A DNA stretch of 35,196 bases. It comes from Frankia sp. AgB1.9 (GTDB lineage: Bacteria; Actinomycetota; Actinomycetes; Frankiales; Frankiaceae). Below, piece by piece: positions 7,561 through 15,292 of the stretch. Position numbers and translations under genes: made by a program. The stretch is taken from assembly GCF_016786355.1 (NCBI RefSeq), contig NZ_JADWYX010000082.1, forward strand, positions 5,171 through 40,366, given 5' to 3'. The notes beneath the pieces were generated by a model, which saw only the letters and a list, made by a program, of their open reading frames with translations, did no database searches and had not been told where the DNA came from. Every line of letters starts with the position of its first letter. Position 1 is the stretch's first letter.

Positions 7561-8523
7561 TCAGCCCCTGGGGTGGTAGGCGGGGGCGATCTTGTCAAGC
7601 ACGGTGAGGTCGTCCGCGCGGGGCTGCCAGGCGCCCGCGCCGACGTTCGCGCGGACCTGGGCGGCGCTGGTGGCACCGGCGATCACCGAGGTGACGCCGG
7701 GCTGCGCGGCCAGGCCACCGATCGCGACGTCCAGCAGCGACCTGTCCCGCTCCCGGGCGAACGTCTCCAGCGCCTCGACCGCGTCGAAGACCTCGTCGGT
7801 CAGCTCGTCCTGGCGGCCCGCCAGCCGGGTGCCGGCCGCCGGCGCCTCGTCCCGGGTGTACTTGCCGGTCAGGATGCCGTTCGCCAGCGGGAAGTACGGC
7901 AGAATGCCGATCCCGTACCGGAGCGTCGCCGGGACCAGCTCGGCCTCGACCGAGCGCTCCAGCAGGTTGTAGTGGTTCTGCGCCGAGATGAACCGGGTGC
8001 GGTTCGCCGCCCGGGCCGTCCACTCGGCGTCCGCGACCTGCCAGCCGTCCAGGTTGCAGGAGCCGACGTAGCGGACCTTGCCTTCCTTCACCAGCTCGTC
8101 GAGCGCTTCGAGCGTCTCCTCGATCGGCGTGACGCCGTCGAGCTTGTGCAGCTGGTAAAGGTCGATGTAGTCGGTCTGCAGCCGGGACAGCGACCCTTCG
8201 ACGGCCTTGCGGATGTAGCGGCGCGAGGCGCGGGCGCCGTAGTCCGCGCCGTAGACGCCACCCATGTCGTTGCCGAACTTGGTGGCGAGCACGATCTCGT
8301 CACGGCGGGACCGCAGGACGTGCCCGAGCAGCGTCTCCGAGCCGCCCTTGTTGCCGTACGTGTCGGCCGTGTCGAAGAGGTTGATCCCGGACTCGATCGC
8401 GGCGTCGACCACGGCCCGGGTGCCGTTGAGGTCGACCCTCGACCCGAAGTTGTTGCAGCCGAGGCCGACGACGGAGACGAGCAGGCCCGAGTTGCCGAGG
8501 GGACGGTAGCGCATATCCGCCAT
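7561..8523 (-). CDS. Aldo/keto reductase
   Basis: A 320-residue NADPH-dependent oxidoreductase with an (alpha/beta)8 barrel. The catalytic tetrad is visible: Asp51 and Tyr56 (in FDTADTYGNKGGSE), Lys82 (ATKFG) and His126 (YQLHKLDG). The C-terminal cofactor block VIAGATSAAQVRANV is present. It resembles the Tas/YghZ-like group rather than AKR1; substrate unknown. The ATG at 8523 begins only 5 nt after a perfect 18-bp hairpin, so no usable ribosome site is visible; the second ATG at 8514 (MRYRPLG) is a reasonable alternative. Confidence 0.92.
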   Translation of the reverse strand: MADMRYRPLGNSGLLVSVVGLGCNNFGSRVDLNGTRAVVDAAIESGINLFDTADTYGNKGGSETLLGHVLRSRRDEIVLATKFGNDMGGVYGADYGARASRRYIRKAVEGSLSRLQTDYIDLYQLHKLDGVTPIEETLEALDELVKEGKVRYVGSCNLDGWQVADAEWTARAANRTRFISAQNHYNLLERSVEAELVPATLRYGIGILPYFPLANGILTGKYTRDEAPAAGTRLAGRQDELTDEVFDAVEALETFARERDRSLLDVAIGGLAAQPGVTSVIAGATSAAQVRANVGAGAWQPRADDLTVLDKIAPAYHPRG

Positions 8524-8528
8524 ACAAC

Positions 8529-8570
8529 ACCCGGACCACGGACCCGGGAACGCGGGTCCGTGGTCCGGGT
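8529..8570. terminator. Perfect 18-bp hairpin between HbhA-like and AKR genes
   Basis: Arms ACCCGGACCACGGACCCG (8529-8546) and its exact complement (8553-8570) with a 6-nt loop. It lies 47 nt downstream of the HbhA-like stop and 5 nt upstream of the reductase ATG. It probably terminates the HbhA-like transcript without a U-run; it could also block reductase translation on any readthrough mRNA. Confidence 0.7.
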
Positions 8571-8617
8571 CGTTTGTCCGTCGCTCCCGATGGGCGGAAT
8601 ACCTCCCGACGGGCGGA

Positions 8618-9265
8618 CTATCGACCGCGGCGGCCCATCGGCGCCTGACTGACGGCCGCCTTGCCGACGGCGTCGGCGGCGCGGCGCGCCGAGGTGCTGG
8701 CCGCCTTGGTCCGGCTGACCGCGGTCTTCGTCCGGGTGAACGCCTCCTCGGTCGCGGGGTTGCGGCGGATCTCGGTGACCCGCTGCGCGCCCCGGTGCGC
8801 CCAGGCGTTGTAGAGCTGGGTGGCCCGGCCCTGCAGGCCGGACAGCTGCGCGCCGACCGTCTCCGGCAGGCCGCGGACCGTGGTGCTGACCTGGGTCGGC
8901 ACCTTCACGGCCTCGACGGTCAGCTCACCGACCCGGTCCGACAGCCGCCGCACCTCGGTGCCGGCGGTGGCGGGCAGCGTCCGCAGCTTCTCCACCGCGA
9001 GGTCGGCCGCGCCGACGTAGGCGAACAGCGGCTTGGTCACCTCGGTCATCGGCGCCCGCCGCTGGGTCGGGGCGGTACGCGCGGACGTGCCGGCGGACGA
9101 GGCCGCCGCGGTACGCGTGGCGCCAGCCCGAGTCGCGGTGGACCGGGTCGCGGAGCCGTTCGAGGTGGCGCGCGGAGTGCGGGGAGCGCGCGTCGTGGTC
9201 GCCTTGTCGGTCGCCGTGGTGCTGGCGCGCCGGGTCCTCGGCGTGGCGGGTCGGTCGGTAGCCAT
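8618..9265 (-). CDS. HbhA-like protein with basic Ala/Thr/Arg N-terminus
   Basis: A 215-residue protein. Residues 1-72 are low-complexity Ala/Thr/Arg/Ser; from about residue 73 (MTEVTKPLFAYVGAADLAVEKL) it follows the pattern of heparin-binding haemagglutinin HbhA, with a long amphipathic coiled-coil (about 80-150) and a basic Ala/Lys/Arg end. No signal peptide is present, as in HbhA. Its neighbour is an XRE regulator, the same pair as Rv0474-Rv0475. The ATG at 9265 has AGGAGG four nt away, which decides it over the internal ATG. Unlike mycobacterial HbhA, the most repetitive cationic region is at the N-terminus. Surface, lipid or DNA binding are all possible; the function here is unproven. 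Confidence 0.7.
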   Translation of the reverse strand: MATDRPATPRTRRASTTATDKATTTRAPRTPRATSNGSATRSTATRAGATRTAAASSAGTSARTAPTQRRAPMTEVTKPLFAYVGAADLAVEKLRTLPATAGTEVRRLSDRVGELTVEAVKVPTQVSTTVRGLPETVGAQLSGLQGRATQLYNAWAHRGAQRVTEIRRNPATEEAFTRTKTAVSRTKAASTSARRAADAVGKAAVSQAPMGRRGR

Positions 9266-9458
9266 CTGGCCTCCTCCGCGGCTGGGGCCGGCGGCCCCGC
9301 CGCGTGCGTGTCTGTCGGTGGTCGTCCTGGGCGCGGTGCACCGCCTTCAGGGTCAGTTGGGACACACCGTGATGTGCTGGGTCGCGGTCAGAGTTCGCCG
9401 TCCGCGTCGGTTGCGCGCGGACGTTCACCGCGGCCCGCTGGTGCCAGGGCTCGGACGT

Positions 9459-10265
9459 CTAGGGTTCGGACGTCGACGCCTGGTTCGGTTGCGCCGATCC
9501 GGCCGGGACCCCGGCGGGCGCGTCCGAGGACGCCCCTGCGTCGGGCTTCGCCGAATCCGGCCTGGCGGTCGTCGTGGCCGCCGCCCGGCGCGGCGCCGCC
9601 CGCCGGGTCGTGGCGGCCCGCCGCGGTGCCTTGCTCGCAGTCTCTCCCGGCTCGGCGGAGGCCGCCGCGCGTGACCGGCGGGCCGCGGGCCGCGGCGTCC
9701 CTGCCGGCTCGGCGCCGCCAGAGCCGTCGTCGGCGCCAGCCTTGGTGGTGCGGCTCCTGGAGGTGCCGGTCGCGGTGGCGGCCGTCGAGGCGCGGCGACG
9801 GGGCGCCGGCGGGACCGGCTCGGCCTTCGCCGGCGGCGGCTCGGCAGCCGGCCGCGGTGTCTCGGCGACGGTCTCGTCGGCCGCTGTCATCGCGCTCGCG
9901 GCCAGATCCGCCGCCGCCGCGTTCTCCCGGCGGAACGCGTCATAGATGTCGAGGATGACCTGCTTCTGGCGAGCGGTGAGTACCTCGTCGGCGAGCACGG
10001 CCGCGTGGACGTCCTCGCCGCCCTCCCGCTCCTCGAGGATCCCGGCCTGCACGTAGAGGACCTCGGCCGAGATACGCAGCGCCTTGGCGATCTGCTGCAG
10101 GATCTCCGCCGACGGCTTGCGCAGGCCGCGCTCGATCTGGCTCAGGTACGGGTTGCTCACGCCGGCCTGCTGGGCGAGCTGGCGCAGCGAGATGTGCGCG
10201 GCACGGCGCTGGTCCCGGATGTAGTCGCCGAGCTCTCGGACATGCAGGGCCGCCACGGGGCTCAT
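9459..10265 (-). CDS. XRE-family HTH regulator with long Ala/Arg-rich tail
   Basis: About 268 residues. A Cro/C1-type helix-turn-helix occupies residues about 12-66 (SLRQLAQQAGVSNPYLSQIERG), followed by a conserved helical stretch ending LTARQKQVILDIYDAFRREN (about 95-115). From about residue 135 the chain is almost only Ala, Pro, Arg, Thr and Ser, with repeated RRA/AAR blocks resembling histone H1 tails. The HTH part matches the Rv0474 group, found upstream of hbhA. Start: ATG at 10265 sits directly on GGGAGGT; GTG at 10256 is better spaced from it (about 10 nt) and may be the true start. A 9-bp dyad at 10396-10426 upstream could be its operator. Confidence 0.85.
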   Translation of the reverse strand: MSPVAALHVRELGDYIRDQRRAAHISLRQLAQQAGVSNPYLSQIERGLRKPSAEILQQIAKALRISAEVLYVQAGILEEREGGEDVHAAVLADEVLTARQKQVILDIYDAFRRENAAAADLAASAMTAADETVAETPRPAAEPPPAKAEPVPPAPRRRASTAATATGTSRSRTTKAGADDGSGGAEPAGTPRPAARRSRAAASAEPGETASKAPRRAATTRRAAPRRAAATTTARPDSAKPDAGASSDAPAGVPAGSAQPNQASTSEP

Positions 10266-10395
10266 ACCTCCCTTCGTCCACGCTCCGCCTCATCACGTGT
10301 ACCTTCGGCGACCCTGGCGTCGCTCGCGCCAAAGTCGTCTGGTGACGTGAGGTGACGATGTCACACCGGCTGGACTAGGGCGACGCTACGTCAAG

Positions 10396-10426
10396 GTGCT
10401 AACTCTGGCAAGCGCGCAGTTAGCAC
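10396..10426. promoter_or_regulatory. Dyad upstream of XRE gene
   Basis: Perfect inverted repeat GTGCTAACT - 13 nt - AGTTAGCAC, 131 nt upstream of the XRE start and 76 nt downstream of the DUF349 stop. The half-sites are 22 nt apart, about two helical turns, which suits a dimeric regulator. A smaller palindrome GTGACGATGTCAC lies at 10352-10364. The site could equally be a DUF349 terminator. Confidence 0.4.
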
Positions 10427-10501
10427 ATGAGGCCCGTGTCGGCACCTGCCTGCGATGGGCCCGCGCCCCGGTCGGGGACCCGCGGGCCGCACCGCCGGCG
10501 G

Positions 10502-11704
10502 CTACCGCTCGGCCTGAGCGAGCCAGGCGCGCTGGGTCGCGAGGTCCGCCTCGACCTTGGCGACGTCCTTGGCCCGGCCGGATGCCTTGGCCTTCTCCAG
10601 CTTCTCCTCCAGCCGGCTGACCGACTGGCGGAGCTTGGCGACGAACGGCGAGGTCTCCGTGTCGTTGCGCGAGAAACGGGCGTCGTTGGCCTCGCGGATC
10701 CGGTCGCTGATCGTGGCCAGCTGACGCTCCAGCTGGCTGACCGCCTCGCGGGGTACCCGCCCGATCGCGTCCCAGCGCTCCTGGATGTCGCGCAGCTTGC
10801 GCAGCGATCGCTCGGCCTCGGCCGTGTCGAGCTCGGCCGCCTCGGCCAGCAGCGCTTCCTTGGCGGTCTGGTTGACCCGAGCCTCCGCGTCGCGCTCGGC
10901 GTTCACCGCGTTGCGCCGGCTGAAGAACGTGTCCTGCGCGGCGCGGAACCGGGCCCACAGCTCGTCGTCGACGTCCTTGGCCGCCCGGCCGGCTGTCTTC
11001 CAGTCGGCCATCAGCGCGCGGAAGCGGGTGCTGGTCGCGCCCCAGTCGGTCGAGTCGGCGAGCGACTCGGCCTCGGTGATCAGCGCTTCCTTGCGCTCCT
11101 TCGACTTGGTCCGCTGGGTGTCGAGCGCGGCGAAGTGCGCGGTGCGCCGGCGGGCGAACTCCTCCCGCGCGGCGGCGACCCGCCGCCACAGGCCGGAGTC
11201 GGTCCGCTTGTCGACGCCGGTGATGGCGCGGAACTCCTCGCCGATCACCCGGAACCGCTCGCTGACCGCCTTCCAGTCCGAGCTCTTCGCCAGCCGTTCG
11301 GCCTCGGCGACCAGCTCCTCCTTGGCGGCGACAGCCTGCGCGGCCTTGGCGGCGCGTTCGGCCTGCACCTCCGTCTTGCGGCTCTCGGTCACGCCCAACA
11401 GCGCGTTCAGCCGGTCGCGCAGCGCGTCGAGGTCGCCGACGACGGCCGCGCCCGGTAGCCCGTCCAGCAGCCGCTGGGCGCTGGAGGCGATACCGACCGG
11501 GTCGACCCCGGCGATCGTCACGCGCTTCTCGAGCAGCTCCACCTCGGCGGAAAGGTCGTCGTAGCGGCGCACGAAGTGCGCAAGGCCCTCATCAGGGCTG
11601 CCGGCCCGCCACGAGCCGACAGCGCGCTCGCCCTCGGACGTCCGTACATAGACGGTGCCGTCGTCGGCGACTCGTCCCCACTCGGAGCCGGTCCCGTCAC
11701 TCAT
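10502..11704 (-). CDS. DUF349-repeat coiled-coil protein
   Basis: A 400-residue, highly charged helical protein with about three DUF349 repeats, recognised by recurring blocks such as SSDWKAVSERFRVIGEEFRAI, STDWGATSTRFRALMADWKTAG and IQERWDAIGRVPREAVSQLE, spaced about 75 residues apart. The end (about 350-400) is a coiled coil. The family is widespread in actinobacteria; a role in cell-envelope or stress biology has been suggested for distant members, but function is unknown. The ATG at 11704 was chosen because the N-terminus MSDGTGSEWGRVADDGTVYV is the conserved family start; the frame stays open far upstream but that part lies antisense to the permease gene. The ribosome site is weak. Confidence 0.88.
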   Translation of the reverse strand: MSDGTGSEWGRVADDGTVYVRTSEGERAVGSWRAGSPDEGLAHFVRRYDDLSAEVELLEKRVTIAGVDPVGIASSAQRLLDGLPGAAVVGDLDALRDRLNALLGVTESRKTEVQAERAAKAAQAVAAKEELVAEAERLAKSSDWKAVSERFRVIGEEFRAITGVDKRTDSGLWRRVAAAREEFARRRTAHFAALDTQRTKSKERKEALITEAESLADSTDWGATSTRFRALMADWKTAGRAAKDVDDELWARFRAAQDTFFSRRNAVNAERDAEARVNQTAKEALLAEAAELDTAEAERSLRKLRDIQERWDAIGRVPREAVSQLERQLATISDRIREANDARFSRNDTETSPFVAKLRQSVSRLEEKLEKAKASGRAKDVAKVEADLATQRAWLAQAER

Positions 11705-11779
11705 CGCAATCCCAAGATCGACATCAGGTTGCCTGTCATTCTTGCAGGCATCGGGCCCCAGTGGGATCCCTGACGCAGA

Positions 11780-11809
11780 TCCGGTGACAACCGGGTTGCC
11801 GTCACCGGA
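11780..11809. promoter_or_regulatory. Palindromic element between DUF349 gene and ABC operon
   Basis: Perfect 9-bp arms TCCGGTGAC and GTCACCGGA separated by 12 nt, in the middle of the 180-bp divergent region and about 75 nt upstream of the first permease gene. It is a candidate operator for the importer operon. No regulator gene is adjacent. Confidence 0.4.
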
Positions 11810-11884
11810 CAGTTTGGTTGAGTTCACTTGCTCGTCAGCCGCGCTTCTAGGCAGGTGGCGCGTCGCGGGCCAAGATGCGTAACC

Positions 11885-12922
11885 ATGGCAAGAGGGACGG
11901 GGACGGGCAACGGTACCGCCGGCTGGCGGGCCGGAGCGCTGCTGTTCCCGGCGCTGCTCGGGCTGGGAGTGTTCGTGCTCGGCCCGGCGGTGGTCTCCGC
12001 GTTCGCGGCCGGGACCGACAAGAGACTGACGGGCCCGAGCTTCCACTGGGTGGGCACCGCGAACCTGCGCGAGGCGTTCCACGATCCGGACCTCGGCAGG
12101 ACGGTCCTCAACACGCTCGAGTACTGCGGGTTGACGGTGATCCCGGCGGTCGTCGTCGGCCTGGCGCTGGCCCTGGCCACCCAGCAGGTCGCCCGGGGCC
12201 GCGGTGCGCTGCGACTCGCCCTTTTCCTGCCGGTCAGCGCGAATCTGATCGCCATCGCGCTGATCTTCGCCTACATGTTCGACCCGAGCCCGCAGGGCCT
12301 GGCGAACACGGCCGTCGGCTGGTTCGGTGTCCACCCGCAGAACTGGCTGGGCGACACGTCCACCGCGCTGCCGGTGGTGGCGCTCGTCGGCGGCTGGCGC
12401 CTGACCAGCTTCGTGTTCGTCGTGTACCTGGCCGGGCTGACGGCCATCCCGGCGTCGGTGTACGAGGCGGCCGACGTCGACGGCATCCGGGGGTTCGCCC
12501 GGCTGCGGCACATCACCCTGCCGCTGCTGGCGCCCACCACGATCTTCCTCGGCGTCTTCACGACGATCCTGACGCTGCAGACCTTCGAGACGGTGGCGGT
12601 GCTGACGAAGGGTGGGCCGTTCCGGTCCAGCTCGACGATCGTCTACTACATCTTCGAGGTCGGTTTCACCGGCTCGTTCCGGATCGGCTACGCCTCCGCG
12701 ATCGCGCTGCTGCTGATCCTGGCCATCGTGCTGATCGGCGTGTTGGGGTCGGTCCTCGGCCGGCGGGCCAGAGCGCGCGCTGCCCGGGCGGACGGCGACG
12801 GCGCGGACCTGGCCGTCGACGGGGCGGCCGGGGCCGCGTTGGTGAGCCTCGGCGCCGGTCCCGGGAGAGCGGCGTTGTCCGGCGGCGCAGGGGAGTTCGG
12901 CGGCGCGGGGGAGTTCGGATGA
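11885..12922 (+). CDS. Carbohydrate ABC transporter permease, MalF/UgpA type
   Basis: A 345-residue inner-membrane permease. Six hydrophobic segments are visible (first at about residues 15-40), and the EAA loop that docks to the ATPase reads EAADVDGIRGFARLRHITLP. The C-terminal about 40 residues are cytoplasmic and Ala/Gly-rich, ending in the duplicated GGAGEFG coded by an 18-bp tandem repeat. First gene of a four-gene importer operon; its stop overlaps the next gene (ATGA). The ATG at 11885 has no clear ribosome site, but upstream candidates lack the conserved N-terminus. Substrate is unknown; sugars or glycerol-phosphate compounds are typical for this family. Confidence 0.92.
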   Translation: MARGTGTGNGTAGWRAGALLFPALLGLGVFVLGPAVVSAFAAGTDKRLTGPSFHWVGTANLREAFHDPDLGRTVLNTLEYCGLTVIPAVVVGLALALATQQVARGRGALRLALFLPVSANLIAIALIFAYMFDPSPQGLANTAVGWFGVHPQNWLGDTSTALPVVALVGGWRLTSFVFVVYLAGLTAIPASVYEAADVDGIRGFARLRHITLPLLAPTTIFLGVFTTILTLQTFETVAVLTKGGPFRSSSTIVYYIFEVGFTGSFRIGYASAIALLLILAIVLIGVLGSVLGRRARARAARADGDGADLAVDGAAGAALVSLGAGPGRAALSGGAGEFGGAGEFG

Positions 12923-13788
12923 GTCGGCCAGCAGCCCGTTCGACGGCGACCGGCGGCGGTGGTCGAGTCGCGGGGATCGCCGGCCGGTCGGTGATTCTCG
13001 CGTTGGGGGTCTTCTTCGCCCTGCTGCCGTTCGTCTGGATGGTGCGCACCGCGTTCGGGCCGTCCCAGTCGGCCTTCCAGCTGACGTCGAACCCGATTCC
13101 CCAGTCGGTCAGCTTTGACGCGTTCCAACGTGCCTGGGCCGACGGCGGCCTCGGCCGGGCGCTGCTGACCGGGATCGGGGTCAGCCTGGCGATCCTGGCG
13201 TTGCAGCTGGTGACGGCCATTCCCGCCGCCTATGTGTTCGCCTGGCTGCCGTTCCGGGGCCGGTCCGTGGTGTTTGCCGTCGTGCTCGCGACGCTGCTGG
13301 TACCGAGCCAGGTGACGGCGATCCCGAACTACGTGACGATCTCGGCGTTGGGCCTGTCGAACACGCGGGTCGGGTTGGTCCTGCCGTTTATGACCAGCGC
13401 TGCCTCGATCTTCCTGCTGCGCCAGTACATGACAACAATTCCGGTCTCCGTCCTGGAAGCCGCCCGGATGGACGGCCTGGGCGTGCTGCGGACGCTGCGG
13501 ACCATCGTGGTGCCGCTTTCCGCGCCGGCGATCGCCACCGTCTCGGTGTTCAGCTTCCTGCTGTCGTTCAACGAGTACCTGTGGCCGCTGCTGGAGGCCC
13601 GCTCGCCCGACATCGCCACGCCGCCGCTGGCCCTGGCCACCATGTTCGCCTCGCCCAAGTACGGCCTCCCGGACTTCGCCGAGCTCGCCGCCGGCGCACT
13701 GGTGATCAGCCTGCCCACCCTCGTCGTCTTCTTCATCGCCCAGCGCCGCCTCACCTCGGGCCTCACCGGCACCGGTGTGGGCGGCTGA
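12919..13788 (+). CDS. Carbohydrate ABC transporter permease, MalG/UgpE type
   Basis: A 289-residue permease, partner of the MalF-like protein. It has six membrane segments and the EAA loop EAARMDGLGVLRTLRTIVVP. The start ATG overlaps the stop of the previous gene, with GGGGGAG upstream. The conserved late segment FLLSFNEYLWPLL is typical of the MalG/UgpE branch. It is followed after 97 nt by the substrate-binding lipoprotein gene. Confidence 0.93.
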   Translation: MSRPAARSTATGGGGRVAGIAGRSVILALGVFFALLPFVWMVRTAFGPSQSAFQLTSNPIPQSVSFDAFQRAWADGGLGRALLTGIGVSLAILALQLVTAIPAAYVFAWLPFRGRSVVFAVVLATLLVPSQVTAIPNYVTISALGLSNTRVGLVLPFMTSAASIFLLRQYMTTIPVSVLEAARMDGLGVLRTLRTIVVPLSAPAIATVSVFSFLLSFNEYLWPLLEARSPDIATPPLALATMFASPKYGLPDFAELAAGALVISLPTLVVFFIAQRRLTSGLTGTGVGG

Positions 13789-13885
13789 GGGTGACAGCGC
13801 GTCCGATGACCGCGCAGCGCCTGCCGGCTTGCCGCACCAGACCAGCTACGACCGTCGCGCCCCCTGGGCCATGGAAGGAACAGCC

Positions 13886-15292
13886 GTGATCCGCATCGAC
13901 TCCTCTGGTGGGCGCGGCCCGCGCCGGCCCGGCCGGGTGGTGGGCGCGCGCGTGACGCTGCCGGCTCTGTGCGCCGCGGTCGCCCTGTCCCTCACGGCCG
14001 CGGCCTGCGGCGGTGGCGGCAGCTCCGGCGTTCCGGACCTGCGGCCGACGGCGCGGGCCGCGAGCGCCGGTGTGAACGGCGTCAACGGCGCGACGGCGTC
14101 GCCCGAATGTGCCAGCCAGGTCAAGACGCTGAGCTTCTACGGCGTCGCGCAGCTGTCCGACGTCGCCAAGTCCGCGAAGGCGTACATGGAGAAGGCCCAT
14201 CCGGGCCTGACCGTCCAGCTCAACTCCACGGCCGGCAACTACGTCCAGCTCGTCCAGCAGATCTCGGCCGACAAGGCCGCCGGCAAGCAGACCGACATCG
14301 CGGTCGCGGGCTTCGACCTGCTGCCCGTGTTCGCCAAGCAGCTCGGCGCCCAGGAGCTGTCCCCGAGCCTGCTGCGTTCCACCTACGACCAGCGGTTCCT
14401 CAAGCTGGGCCAGGTGGACGGCAAGCAGATCGGCATTCCCGACCAGGTCTCGATGCCGGTGCTCGCCTACAACGCCGATGTCCTCGCGAAGGCCGGCGTC
14501 GACCCGAAGACGCTGGCGACGACCGACGGGGTGCTCGCCGCCGCCGCCAAGATCAAGGCCGCCGACCCGAGCATCCAGCCGATCGACCTGCCGACCGGCC
14601 AGCAGTTCGGCCAGTGGTGGCTCAGCACGCTCGCCAGCTCCAAGGGCACGCTGGTCCAGAACGCGAACGGCGCCCCGAACCTGAACAACCCGAACGTGAT
14701 CGCGGCCGCCCAGTTCCTCGCGAAGGTCGGCTCCTTCGGCCCGCAGTCCGACGACCCCACTCAGAACGGACTGCTGCGGTTCGGCATCCAGAAGCAGACC
14801 GCGATGGTCGGGGCGACCATCGCCTCGATCGGCGCTGGCATCAAATACATCCAGAGCCAGGGCGCCAAGGGCTTCAAGTTCGGCGTCATGCCCTTCCCGA
14901 CCCTGCCTGGCGGCAAGCAGGCCCCGATCGCCGGCGGCAACGCGCTGACCGTGCTCACGACCGACAAGTGCCAGAAGGAGATGGCCACCGAGATGGTCGT
15001 CGCCATGCTGTCCCCGGACGTCGTCGCGGCCAGCGTCGAAGCGGTCAGCTACCTTCCGGTCGACACCGCCGCCGCCACCCAGCTGGCCGGCTTCTACCAG
15101 CAGTTCCCCGAGCTGGTGCAGTTCAAGGACCTGGGCGGCTCCCTGGTCGCGGCGCCGGCCTGGCCGGGTGCGCGCGGCGGCGAGGTGCCGCAGGCGCTCA
15201 CCGACCAGGTGGTCCACGTGATGAAGGGCACCGATCCGGCGACGGCCATGCGTGACGCCCAGGCGACGGCCACGCAGCTCACCGCGTCATGA
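13886..15292 (+). CDS. Extracellular solute-binding lipoprotein of sugar ABC importer
   Basis: About 468 residues. A basic N-terminus leads to the hydrophobic signal LPALCAAVALSLTAAAC, whose lipobox Cys would be lipidated; a Gly/Ser/Ala-rich spacer follows. The mature part is a family 1 (UgpB/MalE-type) binding protein with two lobes, delivering substrate to the permeases. The GTG at 13886 is preferred because GGAAGGA lies 6 nt upstream; ATG at 13871 is possible. The stop overlaps the ATPase start (ATGA). No ligand-specific residues could be named, so the sugar is unknown. Confidence 0.92.
   Translation: MIRIDSSGGRGPRRPGRVVGARVTLPALCAAVALSLTAAACGGGGSSGVPDLRPTARAASAGVNGVNGATASPECASQVKTLSFYGVAQLSDVAKSAKAYMEKAHPGLTVQLNSTAGNYVQLVQQISADKAAGKQTDIAVAGFDLLPVFAKQLGAQELSPSLLRSTYDQRFLKLGQVDGKQIGIPDQVSMPVLAYNADVLAKAGVDPKTLATTDGVLAAAAKIKAADPSIQPIDLPTGQQFGQWWLSTLASSKGTLVQNANGAPNLNNPNVIAAAQFLAKVGSFGPQSDDPTQNGLLRFGIQKQTAMVGATIASIGAGIKYIQSQGAKGFKFGVMPFPTLPGGKQAPIAGGNALTVLTTDKCQKEMATEMVVAMLSPDVVAASVEAVSYLPVDTAAATQLAGFYQQFPELVQFKDLGGSLVAAPAWPGARGGEVPQALTDQVVHVMKGTDPATAMRDAQATATQLTAS

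Noticed and set aside
7261..8652. 463-codon plus-strand frame over the aldo/keto reductase
   Set aside because: The minus strand has all catalytic AKR motifs; this frame has none.
10396..10426. CIRCE heat-shock operator
   Set aside because: CIRCE is TTAGCACTC-9-GAGTGCTAA; here the arms are GTGCTAACT-13-AGTTAGCAC, the wrong order and spacing, and no heat-shock gene is adjacent.
11705..12511. Upstream extension of the DUF349 frame to 669 codons
   Set aside because: The extension is antisense to the first permease gene and non-conserved in character; the ATG at 11704 gives the family N-terminus.
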